Below, in pieces: positions 49,871-59,742 of a stretch of 64,000 nt of DNA. The DNA is taken from positions 1,178,001 to 1,242,000 of the forward strand of contig NZ_OZ034788.1 of the NCBI RefSeq assembly GCF_964028515.1. Direction: 5' to 3'. The first letter of the stretch is position 1. Every line of letters begins with the position of its first letter. The position numbers were made by a program, and so were the translations under genes. The stretch comes from Wolbachia endosymbiont (group B) of Hofmannophila pseudospretella (GTDB taxonomy: Bacteria; Pseudomonadota; Alphaproteobacteria; Rickettsiales; Anaplasmataceae). The notes beneath the pieces were generated by a model. The model had not been told where the DNA came from and did no database searches. It saw only the letters and a program-made list of their open reading frames with translations.

Positions 49871-51682
49871 TTACTCAACTGTGACAGATTTAGCTAAATT
49901 TCTCGGACAATCTACATCTAACCCTTTTTTTTCTGCAATAGAATAAGCAAGAAATTGCATAGCAACACTGTAGATAATTGGAGAAACAAAATTGTCAACT
50001 TCTGGAAGTTGCACCACATCTATGCAAATTCCCTTTAAGAGCGGTGCTCCTTGCTTATCACTAAAGGCAATTACTTTACCTTTTCTTGCAATAATCTCTT
50101 GTATATTGGATAGCGTTTTAAAGAATAAATTATCGTAAGGAATAATTGCGATAACAAGTACAGTAGAGTCTATCAAAGCGATAGAACCGTGCTTCATTTC
50201 TCCCGCTGCAATACCAATTGTGTTGATATATGAAAGCTCTTTTATCTTCAATGCACCTTCCATTGCAACTCCATATGAGCTTCCTCTCCCAATTATAATT
50301 ATATTATTGTGCTCTAATATACTGCCTGATATATGTTGTATTTCCATCACATTCAAAACATGCTCAACATGTTCGGGAATAGAATTAATAGCACCGCTTA
50401 GTTCCTTTATCCTCTCTCTACCCAGTATACCTTTTATTTTTCCAAGTTCTACAGCAAAGCATGCTAAAATTGCAAGCTGCGTAGAAAAGGTTTTTGTCGA
50501 AGCAACACCAATCTCAGGTCCAGCAAGAGTATGCAATACAATATCTGAGGCTTTTTCTATGCTGCTATTAAATGTATTAATTATGCTAATGATCATTTGT
50601 TTCTGCAATCTCGCATAACGTAGTGCTTCCATAGTATCTGCAGTTTCACCAGATTGAGAAATGAATAAGCCAATACTACCTTCTTCGAGCTTGACGCTGC
50701 TATACCTAAATTCTGACGAGATTTCTAGATATACCCGAATTTGAGCAATACTTTCCAGCCAACACTTTGCTATTAGTCCAGCAAAATAGGATGAACCGCA
50801 TCCAACTATAGTAATGTAACCTAGTTCAGAAAATAATTCTTTGTTGATTTCTTTATATTGTTTATAAAATTGATTTATTGTTTTGTTTAATGCATACGGT
50901 TGCTCAAAAATTTCTTTTAGCATAAAGCTAGGGTAACCATTTTTACTAATTAGAAAATTTCTTGGACTGCTATTTTCTGTTCTGCGTTTAACTTGTGTAC
51001 CATTATTATATATACTAAATTCGTTAGATTTTATTACTGCAATATCATTATCTTCTAAATGCAATATTTTTTCTACAAATGAACTCAAAGCATTAGTATC
51101 AGAGGCAGCAAATACTTTATTACAGTTATATCCTATTGCTAAAGGCAAATTTCTTTTTGCAACAAATAAAGTATCTGGATATTCTGCAAATAATAAAGCC
51201 AAAGCAAGTGAACCTTGTAAATTGTTTAGACACTGTAATATAGAATCAACTGGTGACAATCCTTCATTAAGATATGCAGTTAATATGTTTGGTATTACTT
51301 CTGTATCAGTGTCGGTATGAAAAGATACTCCCTTTTCCTCCAGGTCCTTTTTTAATATATTGTAATTTTCAATTATGCCATTATGAGCAACAACAACATT
51401 ATTTATATAAATGGGATGAGCATTTTTAAGATTTGGAACTCCATGTGTAGCCCAACGAGTATGTGCTATACCAACTTTGCTACTAGATATCTTGCTCTCA
51501 TGAACAACTTCACATAATCTTTCAACTTTACCTTCTGATTTTTTGACTTCTATCTTACCTCTATTATTTATAATTGCTATACCTGAAGAGTCATACCCTC
51601 TGTATTCCAATTTTTGCAACGCGGTTAGTAAAGTTGGTATTACTGAATCATCGCTACTTACTATACCTAATATTCCACACAC
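49871..51682 (-). CDS. glmS: Glutamine-fructose-6-phosphate aminotransferase
   Basis: GlmS makes glucosamine 6-phosphate, the first step to UDP-GlcNAc for peptidoglycan and related polymers. The 603-residue product has the N-terminal nucleophile Cys in MCGILGIVSSD, the glutaminase block HTRWATHGVPNLKNAHP, and two SIS domains (TIVGCGSSYFAGLIAKCWLE; LFISQSGETADTMEALRYAR), ending in NLAKSVTVE. No glmS ribozyme is seen upstream. It is eight bases downstream of yajC. Confidence 0.95.
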   Translation of the reverse strand: MCGILGIVSSDDSVIPTLLTALQKLEYRGYDSSGIAIINNRGKIEVKKSEGKVERLCEVVHESKISSSKVGIAHTRWATHGVPNLKNAHPIYINNVVVAHNGIIENYNILKKDLEEKGVSFHTDTDTEVIPNILTAYLNEGLSPVDSILQCLNNLQGSLALALLFAEYPDTLFVAKRNLPLAIGYNCNKVFAASDTNALSSFVEKILHLEDNDIAVIKSNEFSIYNNGTQVKRRTENSSPRNFLISKNGYPSFMLKEIFEQPYALNKTINQFYKQYKEINKELFSELGYITIVGCGSSYFAGLIAKCWLESIAQIRVYLEISSEFRYSSVKLEEGSIGLFISQSGETADTMEALRYARLQKQMIISIINTFNSSIEKASDIVLHTLAGPEIGVASTKTFSTQLAILACFAVELGKIKGILGRERIKELSGAINSIPEHVEHVLNVMEIQHISGSILEHNNIIIIGRGSSYGVAMEGALKIKELSYINTIGIAAGEMKHGSIALIDSTVLVIAIIPYDNLFFKTLSNIQEIIARKGKVIAFSDKQGAPLLKGICIDVVQLPEVDNFVSPIIYSVAMQFLAYSIAEKKGLDVDCPRNLAKSVTVE

Positions 51683-51690
51683 TTCTTAAA

Positions 51691-52104
51691 TTATGAAGCA
51701 TTTTTGTCTTTTTTACTTTCCTCTAGTTTATTTTTCTTGCCATTCTTTTCAACTTTGCTTTTTTCAATAGATTTAGCTACTGGCTTTTGAATTTCTTTAT
51801 TTAAGATTTCAGATATAGCAGACTTTAGGATTTTTATTTCAATTTTTGGTGCTATTTCTAGTATTAGTTGTGCATTTACTTCGTCAACTTTGTTTACTTC
51901 ACCTATTATTCCACTAGAAGTAATAACCGTATCACCACGTTTTATTTGATCTATCATCCTTCTATGTTCTTTTAGTTTTTTGTGATTGGGGCGAATAATG
52001 AGAAAATAAAATACTACAAATATTAAAATGAGTGGAATAAAGCTAGCAACAGATGCTGATACATTGTTAGTCGCATCTGCCGCAAAAACCTCAGAAATGA
52101 ACAT
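51691..52104 (-). CDS. yajC: Preprotein translocase accessory subunit YajC
   Basis: YajC associates with SecDF and the Sec translocon. From ATG 52104 the 137-residue protein has one membrane segment (FIPLILIFVVFYFLIIRPNH), then the family motif RRMIDQIKRGDTVITSSGII near residues 56-75 and a lysine-rich tail. A TTG at 52116 is also in frame. It lies upstream of glmS on the same strand. Confidence 0.9.
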   Translation of the reverse strand: MFISEVFAADATNNVSASVASFIPLILIFVVFYFLIIRPNHKKLKEHRRMIDQIKRGDTVITSSGIIGEVNKVDEVNAQLILEIAPKIEIKILKSAISEILNKEIQKPVAKSIEKSKVEKNGKKNKLEESKKDKNAS

Positions 52105-52237
52105 ATTTAATCCCAATTATTAACGATAAAATTAAATAGATTAAGCAGCAATTACAATATCATGTCAAGTCTCTGAAAGAAATTAATTCAAATTAATAAG
52201 AAACTTAAAGAATTTTAAGGTGTTTCTGCTGTAATGG

Positions 52238-52311
52238 CGGGAGTGATGAGACTTGAACTCACGACCTCATGCGTGACAGGCATGCGCTCTAACCAACTGA
52301 GCTACACCCCC
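52238..52311 (-). tRNA. tRNA-Asp (GTC)
   Basis: On the minus strand the sequence folds as a tRNA: acceptor GGGGGTG/CACTCCC, D-arm GCTC...GAGC, anticodon stem CATGC/GCATG with loop CTGTCAC (anticodon GTC, Asp) and T-arm GTGAG/CTCAT around TTCAAGT. CCA is not encoded. Confidence 0.95.
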
Positions 52312-52492
52312 CATTGCTTTTTAACGTTTGTAATCTTAAAGCTAATCAACGTGTTGCTACTTGTCAATATTTTTTGTTTGCGCTTTTTTGTCTTTTTTAT
52401 TACTATGTAAATAACTTAATTTCACACATGGCTTATGCAAGTAGTCCCGTTAGGGTTATGCCATGGAGGATAAACTATTTGGAGGAATAAAT

Positions 52493-53308
52493 ATGACAAA
52501 TTTGCCTAAAGTCACTATACGTGATTTAGCTGAATCTGGTGTGCATTTTGGCCATAAAGTTAGTCGCTGGAATGCGAAAATGGCCCCATATATATATGGT
52601 GTACATCAACAGAATCGTATACACATAATAGACTTACGGAAAACATTACCATTGTTAGAGGCGGCGATGAAAGCTTTATACGATGTTGCATCTCAAGATG
52701 GTCGCATTTTATTTGTTGGTACGAAATTTCAAGCTTTAGATATTGTTGCAAGTGAAGCAGTTCGTTGTGGTCAGTATTATGTAAATGATCGATGGCTTGG
52801 TGGTATGCTTACTAATTGGAACACTGTTTCTTCTTCGATAAAAACTTTGATACAATATGAGAAAATATTGAATGATGAAGATAGTATCTTAACAAAAAAA
52901 GAATTAGGAAACATTGAAAAGAAAAGAAAAAAGCTTGATAAAGAATTGGGTGGAATTAGAGAAATGGGAGCAGTTCCTGATATTTTATTTATTATTGATA
53001 CTAACAAAGAGCATATAGCGGTTAAAGAGGCTAAAAAACTGGGTATTCCTGTAATTGGAGTACTTGATACCAATTCTGACCCAGATGGTATTGCCTATCC
53101 TATACCAGGAAATGATGATTCAAGAAAATCAATAGAGCTCTATTGTAAATTAGTTGCTGATTCTATATTAGCTGGAATAGAGTCTAGTTTGACAAGGTCT
53201 AGAGTTAAGGATGATGAGCTTATTCAAGAAAAAGAAGAGGATATTGTGCAAACTAAAAAGAAGCGTATTAAGGTTGAAATAGAAAGGGAGGTAATAGTAA
53301 GTAAATGA
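52493..53308 (+). CDS. rpsB: 30S ribosomal protein S2
   Basis: S2 binds the small-subunit head near S1. The product begins MTNLPKVTIRDLAESGVHFG and has the conserved RWNAKMAPYIYG, DLRKTLPLLEAAM and ND(R)WLGGMLTNW segments and NSDPDGIAYPIPGNDDS near residue 196. I chose ATG 52493 because GGAGG lies at 52481-52485; the frame is open from 52463. The start of the classic rpsB-tsf-pyrH-frr cluster; it overlaps tsf by four bases. Confidence 0.96.
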   Translation: MTNLPKVTIRDLAESGVHFGHKVSRWNAKMAPYIYGVHQQNRIHIIDLRKTLPLLEAAMKALYDVASQDGRILFVGTKFQALDIVASEAVRCGQYYVNDRWLGGMLTNWNTVSSSIKTLIQYEKILNDEDSILTKKELGNIEKKRKKLDKELGGIREMGAVPDILFIIDTNKEHIAVKEAKKLGIPVIGVLDTNSDPDGIAYPIPGNDDSRKSIELYCKLVADSILAGIESSLTRSRVKDDELIQEKEEDIVQTKKKRIKVEIEREVIVSK

Positions 53309-54150
53309 AGATGGATTCAAGTAGTATAAGGGAATTACGCGATAGAACAGGGCTTGGCTTAAGCGATTGTAAGAAAGCGTTAGAAGAGTGTGATGGTGAT
53401 ATTAAGAAAGCCGTTGATAGGTTACGTACAATAGGATTTGCTAAAGCTGACAAAAAGTCTGATAGAGTAGCTTCGGATGGGCTTATTGCTATGTGCTTGG
53501 CTAAAAATTATGGTGTATTGGTTAAAGTCAATTGTGAAACTGATTTTGTTGCTAGAAATGAGAAGTTCATAACATTAGTTTCAAATTTAGCATCAATTGC
53601 TTGTCAAGAACGTTGTACTAGTCTTGATGAGTTAAAAAATGCCAAATATGAAGATGTTGGTACAGTGCAGAAAGCTATTATGAGTGGTACATCGGTTCTT
53701 GGTGAGAAGTTAGAGTTAAGCAATCTTTGCTACCTAGAGATTAAGGATGGGATTATTGCTGGCTATGTACATGGTGATATGCCTGGCTTAGGTAAGATTG
53801 GTGCTTTAGTAGCATTGCAATCATCTGATGATACACAAGAGATTGGAAAGCAAATAGCTATGCATGTAGTTGCTATGAAACCTGAAGCTTTATCTATAGA
53901 TGATTTAGATCAAGAAAAATTAAACAATGAGCGTTCTATAATTGAGGAGCAAGTAAAGAGCTTAAATAAACCTGAAGAGGTAGCGAAAAAAATAGTAGAT
54001 GGACGAATGGCTAAATACTATGAAGAAGTTGTTCTGCTAGAGCAGAAGTTTATAAAGGATGATAAAATGAAGATTGCTGATTTTATAGAATCAAGTGCTG
54101 TTAAATTAGCTAATTATAAGTTACTTACTTTGGATGGTGCAAATAAGTAA
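53305..54150 (+). CDS. tsf: Elongation factor Ts
   Basis: EF-Ts recycles EF-Tu from GDP to GTP form. The 281-residue product has the N-terminal UBA-like domain (IRELRDRTGLGLSDCKKALE) with the GDIKKAVDRLR helix, the core motif VNCETDFVARNEKF near residue 75 and the C-terminal dimerisation subdomain. ATG 53305 overlaps the rpsB stop (ATGA); ATG 53311 is an alternative. Its end overlaps pyrH by 17 bases. Confidence 0.95.
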   Translation: MKMDSSSIRELRDRTGLGLSDCKKALEECDGDIKKAVDRLRTIGFAKADKKSDRVASDGLIAMCLAKNYGVLVKVNCETDFVARNEKFITLVSNLASIACQERCTSLDELKNAKYEDVGTVQKAIMSGTSVLGEKLELSNLCYLEIKDGIIAGYVHGDMPGLGKIGALVALQSSDDTQEIGKQIAMHVVAMKPEALSIDDLDQEKLNNERSIIEEQVKSLNKPEEVAKKIVDGRMAKYYEEVVLLEQKFIKDDKMKIADFIESSAVKLANYKLLTLDGANK

Positions 54151-54877
54151 CAAAACTTCAGAAGTAAAATACCCCAGAGTGTTATTTAAAATCTCTGGGG
54201 AGGCTTTGATGGGATCAAAGCTATTTGGCCATGATATGGAAGTTATAGATAAACTATCCAAAGACATAGTTGAAGTTTGTAATCTCGGAGTTCAAGTTTG
54301 TATTGTTGTTGGTGGTGGGAATATTTTTCGTGGTGCATCAGCATCTTTAAGTGGCTGTGAGAGAGCAAGCAGTGATTATATTGGAATGCTTGGTACTGTC
54401 ATTAATGCTTTAATTTTGCAAAATTTTTTAGAAAAAAGCTCTATAGTCTCTAGGGTGTTGTCTGCTATACCTATGACTACTATATGTGAGCCTTATATAA
54501 GAAGGAAGGCTATTCATCATTTAGAAGAGGGCAGGGTGATAATTTTTGCAGCAGGAACGGGTAATCCATTTTTTACTACGGATACAGCTGCAGCTTTACG
54601 CGCTGTTGAAATGAATTGTAATGTTATTTTAAAAGGTACGCAAGTAAGTGGCGTGTATTCTGCTGATCCAAAAAAAAATGAGAATGCTGTAATGTACGAT
54701 AGGCTTTCTTACACAGATTTGTTAACTCGTGATTTGAAGGTTATGGATGCGTCAGCAATTTCACTTGCTCGTGAAAATTCTATTCCAATAGTAGTTTTTT
54801 CTTTGAAAAGTGAAAAAATGGTCAATATTATTAAAGGTCAAGGTACTTATACTATAGTCTCAGATTATAAACATTAG
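54134..54877 (+). CDS. pyrH: UMP kinase
   Basis: UMP kinase phosphorylates UMP to UDP for nucleotide synthesis. The 247-residue product has VLFKISGEALMG near residue 16, IVVGGGNIFRG near residue 56, FAAGTGNPFFTTDTAAALRA near residue 137 and the kinase C-terminal block with MDASAISLARE. It begins inside the end of tsf and is followed after seven bases by frr. Confidence 0.95.
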   Translation: MVQISNKTSEVKYPRVLFKISGEALMGSKLFGHDMEVIDKLSKDIVEVCNLGVQVCIVVGGGNIFRGASASLSGCERASSDYIGMLGTVINALILQNFLEKSSIVSRVLSAIPMTTICEPYIRRKAIHHLEEGRVIIFAAGTGNPFFTTDTAAALRAVEMNCNVILKGTQVSGVYSADPKKNENAVMYDRLSYTDLLTRDLKVMDASAISLARENSIPIVVFSLKSEKMVNIIKGQGTYTIVSDYKH

Positions 54878-54884
54878 GTAATTT

Positions 54885-55442
54885 ATGTTAAACGAAATAA
54901 AAGCTAAAACAAAAGAAAGAATGCTAAAAACTATTCAGTCTTTTCATGATGATATGAAAGGTGTACGTACTGGTAGAGCTAACTCATCATTACTTGATGG
55001 TATAGTTGTAAATATCTATGGTGGACATCAAAAACTGAACCAAGTTGCAGGCGTTTCAGCTATAGATAACAAAACTCTATCAGTTAAAGTTTGGGATGCT
55101 ACTGTTATCGGTGAAGTAAAAAATGCGATAATCAATGCTAACCTGAATTTAAATCCTGTTGTTGAAGGAAATACTATACGTATAGTTCTGCCAGACTTAA
55201 CACAAGAAACTCGTGAAAAATTAGTGAAATTATTGCATCAATTTTCTGAAAATGCACGAGTTGCAATTAGAAATATACGCAGAGATGTTATGGAAGAAAT
55301 AGAGGAAATGAAGAAAAATAAGGAAATCTCAGAAGATGATTTTCATGTTGCCAAAAAGGAAATACAAAACATTACTGATGATAATGTAAAAAAAGTCGAT
55401 GATGACTTATCTATTAAAGAAAAGGATATATTGCATCATTAA
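54885..55442 (+). CDS. frr: Ribosome recycling factor
   Basis: RRF splits post-termination ribosomes together with EF-G. The 185-residue product is normal in length and has MKGVRTGRANSSLLDGI near residue 24, LNQVAGVSAIDNKTLSVKVW, LPDLTQETREKLVKL near residue 105 and ARVAIRNIRRD. It is the last gene of the rpsB-tsf-pyrH-frr cluster; the next 190 bases hold no clear gene. Confidence 0.95.
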   Translation: MLNEIKAKTKERMLKTIQSFHDDMKGVRTGRANSSLLDGIVVNIYGGHQKLNQVAGVSAIDNKTLSVKVWDATVIGEVKNAIINANLNLNPVVEGNTIRIVLPDLTQETREKLVKLLHQFSENARVAIRNIRRDVMEEIEEMKKNKEISEDDFHVAKKEIQNITDDNVKKVDDDLSIKEKDILHH

Positions 55443-55635
55443 GTTAATATGAAAGAATTTTTCAGTATTGAAAAACATAAGAGGATTCGATATAGATACA
55501 GTTGTATGAATGCTGTGATTCAGATCTCATCATTACGCACACATTTGATCGTTATACCTTTTGAAATCTAGAAAAAAAGCTTTTCAGTTTGATTTTTTAT
55601 TACGATAATTAAGTTTACACTCTTGAGCGAAAACG

Positions 55636-56652
55636 ATGCTGAAACGCCTTTTCCTTATTTTTGCATTTGTATTACTCATCCCATTGTCAAATGTTGATGC
55701 TAGAAGATATATCAGAATTGTTGGATCTTCAACTGTTTTTCCTTTTATCTCATTTATATCTGAAGAATTCAGCCGTATATTTTCCTTTAAAACTCCAGTT
55801 GTAGAATCGATAGGAAGTGGATCAGGGTTCAAAATGTTTTGTTCAGGAATAGGGGAAGGCACACCAGATATCACTACTTCATCTCGCCCTATGAAGGAAG
55901 TAGAGAGAGAATTATGTAAAAGAAATAAAGTGAATGAAGTAATAGAGATCATAATTGGCTATGATGGAATTGTTATTGCAAATTCAAATCAAAGCCATAG
56001 ATTTGATTTTACAAAAAATGACCTGTTTGAAACTTTATCTTCATATTCTGAAGACAATGATAGATTAGTAAAGAATAACAAGAAATTTTGGTCTGATGTA
56101 AATCAAGCTCTACCAAAAACAGAAATTAAAATCTATGGTCCACATCAAAATACAGGTACACATGAAACTTTGATTAATTTTATTATGCTTGATCAATATT
56201 CATGCATGAACTCAAGGATTTTCAAAGAGAATTATCAAGACCAAGAAAAAAGAAAGAAAGCATGTAGTAATATCAGAGATGATGGAAGATATATAGAAGT
56301 TGGAATTAATGAAAACATAATAATACAAAAATTGAAGAGCAATAAAAATGCTTTAGGAATATTTAGCTTCAGCTTTTTAGCGAAAAACCAAGATGAGATT
56401 CAAGGAAGCACAATCGCAGGAATTGAGCCAACTTATAAAAATATATCATCGGGGGAGTATATGTTAGCAAGGCCTTTATATCTTTATATAAAGAAAGAAC
56501 ACTTAGATACTGTTGATGGATTAAGGGAATTCATTAGAGAAGTTGTAGACTCTATTAGTACTGAAGGTGGATATTTATCTAGGCTTGGCTTAATTCCACT
56601 TTCAAGCGAAAATATGAAAAAAGTCTTGGAAAAGGTTCGTGATATAATATGA
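55636..56652 (+). CDS. pstS: Periplasmic phosphate-binding protein PstS
   Basis: PstS captures phosphate for the Pst ABC importer. The 338-residue protein has a signal peptide (LFLIFAFVLLIPLSNVDA), then YIRIVGSSTVFPFISFISEE, the phosphate-binding SGSGFKMFCSGIGEGTPDIT with TSSRPM, and KIYGPHQNTGTHETL. These match the alphaproteobacterial PstS type. No pstCAB genes are adjacent, so the transporter is encoded elsewhere. Confidence 0.9.
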   Translation: MLKRLFLIFAFVLLIPLSNVDARRYIRIVGSSTVFPFISFISEEFSRIFSFKTPVVESIGSGSGFKMFCSGIGEGTPDITTSSRPMKEVERELCKRNKVNEVIEIIIGYDGIVIANSNQSHRFDFTKNDLFETLSSYSEDNDRLVKNNKKFWSDVNQALPKTEIKIYGPHQNTGTHETLINFIMLDQYSCMNSRIFKENYQDQEKRKKACSNIRDDGRYIEVGINENIIIQKLKSNKNALGIFSFSFLAKNQDEIQGSTIAGIEPTYKNISSGEYMLARPLYLYIKKEHLDTVDGLREFIREVVDSISTEGGYLSRLGLIPLSSENMKKVLEKVRDII

Positions 56653-56754
56653 TGACTTTGATATTTTTTTATTCTGGATACTAGGTTAACAATAGAACGT
56701 TTAAATTTCTTGTTTTTATTGTTATCATGCTTAGATTTCCTAAGAACTTATTTA

Positions 56755-58095
56755 CTATAAAATACAACAAGTTCTATTTATTTGAGAAAGTTGTGCGTCT
56801 TGTAGAACAGATTTTGTTGTAGGTTTCTCTGTAGCTATTTCAAGGTTTTCTTCTATGCTTTTTTGTTCTGTGTAATCCTTAACTTCTTGAATAAAATCTT
56901 CAAGCCACTTCTCACTATCTATCTTGGCATGTCGTTGTTGCTCACCTTTAAGAAGTTTTATTACAGCTGCATCTTGATTTTCAGGCACTCTTTGATATTT
57001 AAGCCACAAGTTACGAATATCAGGAGAAGCGTTTTTCAAATGAGCTTCAAAGGTTGCTTTTGTGTCTTTTGTACTTTCTTCTTGTTGATCTTGATGGAAT
57101 TTAAACCAGAAATCGCGAATATCAGGAGAAGCTTTATCCCAAAGAAGTTTAGTAATTTCTTTTATATTTCTCAGATCTTCTTGTTTCAATCTTTCACCAT
57201 CACCTATATATCGTTTATTAAGACCAACTTGCAGAGGATAAAGTAAAAGGGTAGTTTTGCTCTGTGAATGTATAGGTCTATTTAAAATCATTGCTAGATT
57301 TGTATCACAATCTTCTAATACTGCTTTAACTTTTTTAACATCCAGATAATCTATTGCTTGACGTAATTTGTAGTGAAGATCACTTATTCTCTTTAAATTT
57401 TCCACTTTTTGTATAGCTCTACCACAAATACCATTTTTCTGATTAGATTCTTCATAAGTTTGTTCTAGTGGCTTTTTCGGTGTACTTTCTATTGTAATCC
57501 TTAACTTCTGGAATAAATTTTTAACATCATAATCTGAACTCTTATTAGCTAATTTGATTGCACTATTACTAAGGAGAATACGAGTTTCTTGATCAGCTTT
57601 CTGCCAAAGTGCCTTAATGATATCTCCTTCTTTTTTTTGTGTAAAAATAGCAAAATCTAAGATGGTGTAATTGTAAGAAAATTTGCTTTTCAAGGCTTTT
57701 TGTACATCACTATTAGGATTACTGTTGAGTATGTTCTGAACCTTTTTAAGATTGTTCTGCTGGACTGCATAATATAATAAATCTTGAATTTTTTTAACAT
57801 TTGGATCATTACTCCCTTTTGCTTCTTTCATAACTATACCACTTGAAGTACTCTCAATTTTTTGCTTATATTGGTTAATTTCTTTTTGATTTTTTTGGAA
57901 CGTAATAAACTTTAAAGTGGTGCAAGGGTTAGGTAAATCCTCTTTAAACTTTTCTTGTACATCGCTAGGCAATTTGCTTTCCAAAACTTTTTGTACATCA
58001 CTATCGTAATTATTTTTTATACTCTCAAAGTTGCCCTTTATAGCTTCACTAATTAATGAATCTCGAATGTGTTTTTGTCTTTCAGTTAATAACAT
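56755..58095 (-). CDS. Ankyrin-like helical hypothetical protein ending in a CaaX-type motif
   Basis: The 446-residue protein has no signal peptide or membrane helix. It contains loosely repeated helical units (RDSLISEAIKGNFESIKNNY; QDLLYYAVQQNNLKKVQNIL; YKLRQAIDYLDVKKVKAVLE) that look like diverged ankyrin repeats, and two copies of a segment with ASPDIR (DIRDFWFKFHQD and DIRNLWLKYQRV). The last residues are NRTCCIL, a CaaX-like end with Leu, of the kind geranylgeranylated in eukaryotes. It is a candidate secreted effector; no secretion signal is proven. Confidence 0.75.
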   Translation of the reverse strand: MLLTERQKHIRDSLISEAIKGNFESIKNNYDSDVQKVLESKLPSDVQEKFKEDLPNPCTTLKFITFQKNQKEINQYKQKIESTSSGIVMKEAKGSNDPNVKKIQDLLYYAVQQNNLKKVQNILNSNPNSDVQKALKSKFSYNYTILDFAIFTQKKEGDIIKALWQKADQETRILLSNSAIKLANKSSDYDVKNLFQKLRITIESTPKKPLEQTYEESNQKNGICGRAIQKVENLKRISDLHYKLRQAIDYLDVKKVKAVLEDCDTNLAMILNRPIHSQSKTTLLLYPLQVGLNKRYIGDGERLKQEDLRNIKEITKLLWDKASPDIRDFWFKFHQDQQEESTKDTKATFEAHLKNASPDIRNLWLKYQRVPENQDAAVIKLLKGEQQRHAKIDSEKWLEDFIQEVKDYTEQKSIEENLEIATEKPTTKSVLQDAQLSQINRTCCIL

Positions 58096-58213
58096 ACCTT
58101 ACCTCTTATGGCAAATTTAGCGCTATAATTATACGTATTTATAATCAAGTCAAGAGAAAAAATTAGCAAAGCGGTTGAAGTTTTAATAACATATAGCTTT
58201 CACAGTACTGTCT

Positions 58214-59671
58214 ATGGAAAATCTGCAAGTTTTACGTTCAATTGCGTTTATTGTGGGAATTTTTCTATTGTTGTTTGGCGTAGCAATGCTTATTCCTGCT
58301 ATTACTAATAATTATCTAGGTTACGAATGGAAAAATTTTCTGGTTGGATTTATAGTTACCTGCACATTTAGTGCGATTTTTATTCTACTGGGTAAACTAA
58401 ATAGGGTACATGGAATGCCGGCAATTTTTGCGATTACCAGTTGTACCTGGATTGCATTATCTCTATTTGCAGCTATTCCATTTTATCTTGATAGTTTAAG
58501 CTACATTGATGCACTGTTTGAAGCAGTATCTGGGATTACAACCACAGGAGCAACTGTTCTAAGTTACATCGAGCAACAATCTCCGGGGATACTACTGTGG
58601 AGAGCAATGCTGCACGGTATAGGTGGTTTTGGAGTAATTACAGTAGGAATTGCAATTTTTCCCATATTTAAGGTTTTGAGCTTAAATAATTTACTCTATT
58701 CTGAGTACTCAGATGCTCTTAAAAGAAAGTTACCACATACGCGAAGCGTAGTAATACATATTGCAGAAATATATTACTGCCTAATTTTATTGTGCATATT
58801 TTCGTACTATCTAGCTGGCATGCCATTATTTGACGCAGTATGTCACGGAATGTCCGCTGTATCAACTGGTGGATTTGCTAACTATAACGATTCTATAGGC
58901 TACTACAATAACCCTATATTGGAGGTCATAACAATTATCTTTATGATTTTAGGCTCTTTACCTTTTCTGAGCTATTTAAAAATTATAAGACGATTAGACG
59001 TTTGTTATGATGAACAGGTCTCTTACTTTATTAAGATAGTTGTTATCTCATCTTTGCTTGCTTGTTTTTGGTTATATAAAAATTTTGACTTAGGAGTATT
59101 TTTATCATTTAGGTACAGCACATTCACCATTACCTCCTTTATCACATCAACTGGCTATGTAATGTGCAACTACTTGAATTGGAGCTTTATTTCAGTCTTA
59201 GCTTTCTTTTTAGCCTTTATTGGTGGATGTGGTGGTTCTGCTAGTGGTGGAATCAAAATCTTCCGTTTAGTCATTTTTCTAAAATCTATAAGGAATTACT
59301 TTAGCTCTTTATTAAATCCAAGTGAAAGCGATAGAGTAAAACTCAATGGTAAAATACTGGAAAATGATGAAGTTCAATCCGTCTTTACGTTTTTTGCGAT
59401 TTACATGTTAACATTCACTATATCATCAATAGTGATGTCTTACTTGAGCAATGCGGACTTTATAACTAGCATCAGCTCTGTTTCTGCAATGCTTACAAAT
59501 TCTGGCCCAGGGTTTAGTAACCTAATAGGTCCTTCAGGTAATTATTCCTCCTTTAGTGGTGGAGTAAAGCTATTTCTATCGTTTTTGATGCTGCTTGGCA
59601 GGCTTGAAATATTGCCAATTTATTTTTGTATAGGTAGTTTATACTGGAAACTTTGCCATTCCAGAGTGTAA
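58214..59671 (+). CDS. Trk/Ktr-type potassium uptake protein TrkH
   Basis: TrkH is the channel-like subunit of the low-affinity potassium importer. The 485-residue protein has about ten membrane segments and four pore-loop regions with the family's selectivity-type glycines: SGITTTGATV near residue 114, GMSAVSTGGFANYNDSIGYY near residue 214, TSFITSTGYV and AMLTNSGPGFSNLIGPSG near residue 427. The GGCGGSASGGIKIFR loop is also typical. The cytosolic TrkA partner is not in this window. Confidence 0.91.
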   Translation: MENLQVLRSIAFIVGIFLLLFGVAMLIPAITNNYLGYEWKNFLVGFIVTCTFSAIFILLGKLNRVHGMPAIFAITSCTWIALSLFAAIPFYLDSLSYIDALFEAVSGITTTGATVLSYIEQQSPGILLWRAMLHGIGGFGVITVGIAIFPIFKVLSLNNLLYSEYSDALKRKLPHTRSVVIHIAEIYYCLILLCIFSYYLAGMPLFDAVCHGMSAVSTGGFANYNDSIGYYNNPILEVITIIFMILGSLPFLSYLKIIRRLDVCYDEQVSYFIKIVVISSLLACFWLYKNFDLGVFLSFRYSTFTITSFITSTGYVMCNYLNWSFISVLAFFLAFIGGCGGSASGGIKIFRLVIFLKSIRNYFSSLLNPSESDRVKLNGKILENDEVQSVFTFFAIYMLTFTISSIVMSYLSNADFITSISSVSAMLTNSGPGFSNLIGPSGNYSSFSGGVKLFLSFLMLLGRLEILPIYFCIGSLYWKLCHSRV

Positions 59672-59742
59672 CGCTAATTCAGGTTTACATTTAAATTCTA
59701 TTACATATTATTATAAGTATTACAAAACTTTAAAGGACAATT

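Noticed and set aside
49871..52104. glmS ribozyme upstream of glmS
   Set aside because: The glmS gene follows yajC by only eight bases, leaving no room for the ribozyme, which is a Gram-positive feature anyway.
55449..55571. 40-codon open frame after frr
   Set aside because: Short, with a weak ribosome-binding site and no recognisable sequence; could be chance in AT-rich DNA.
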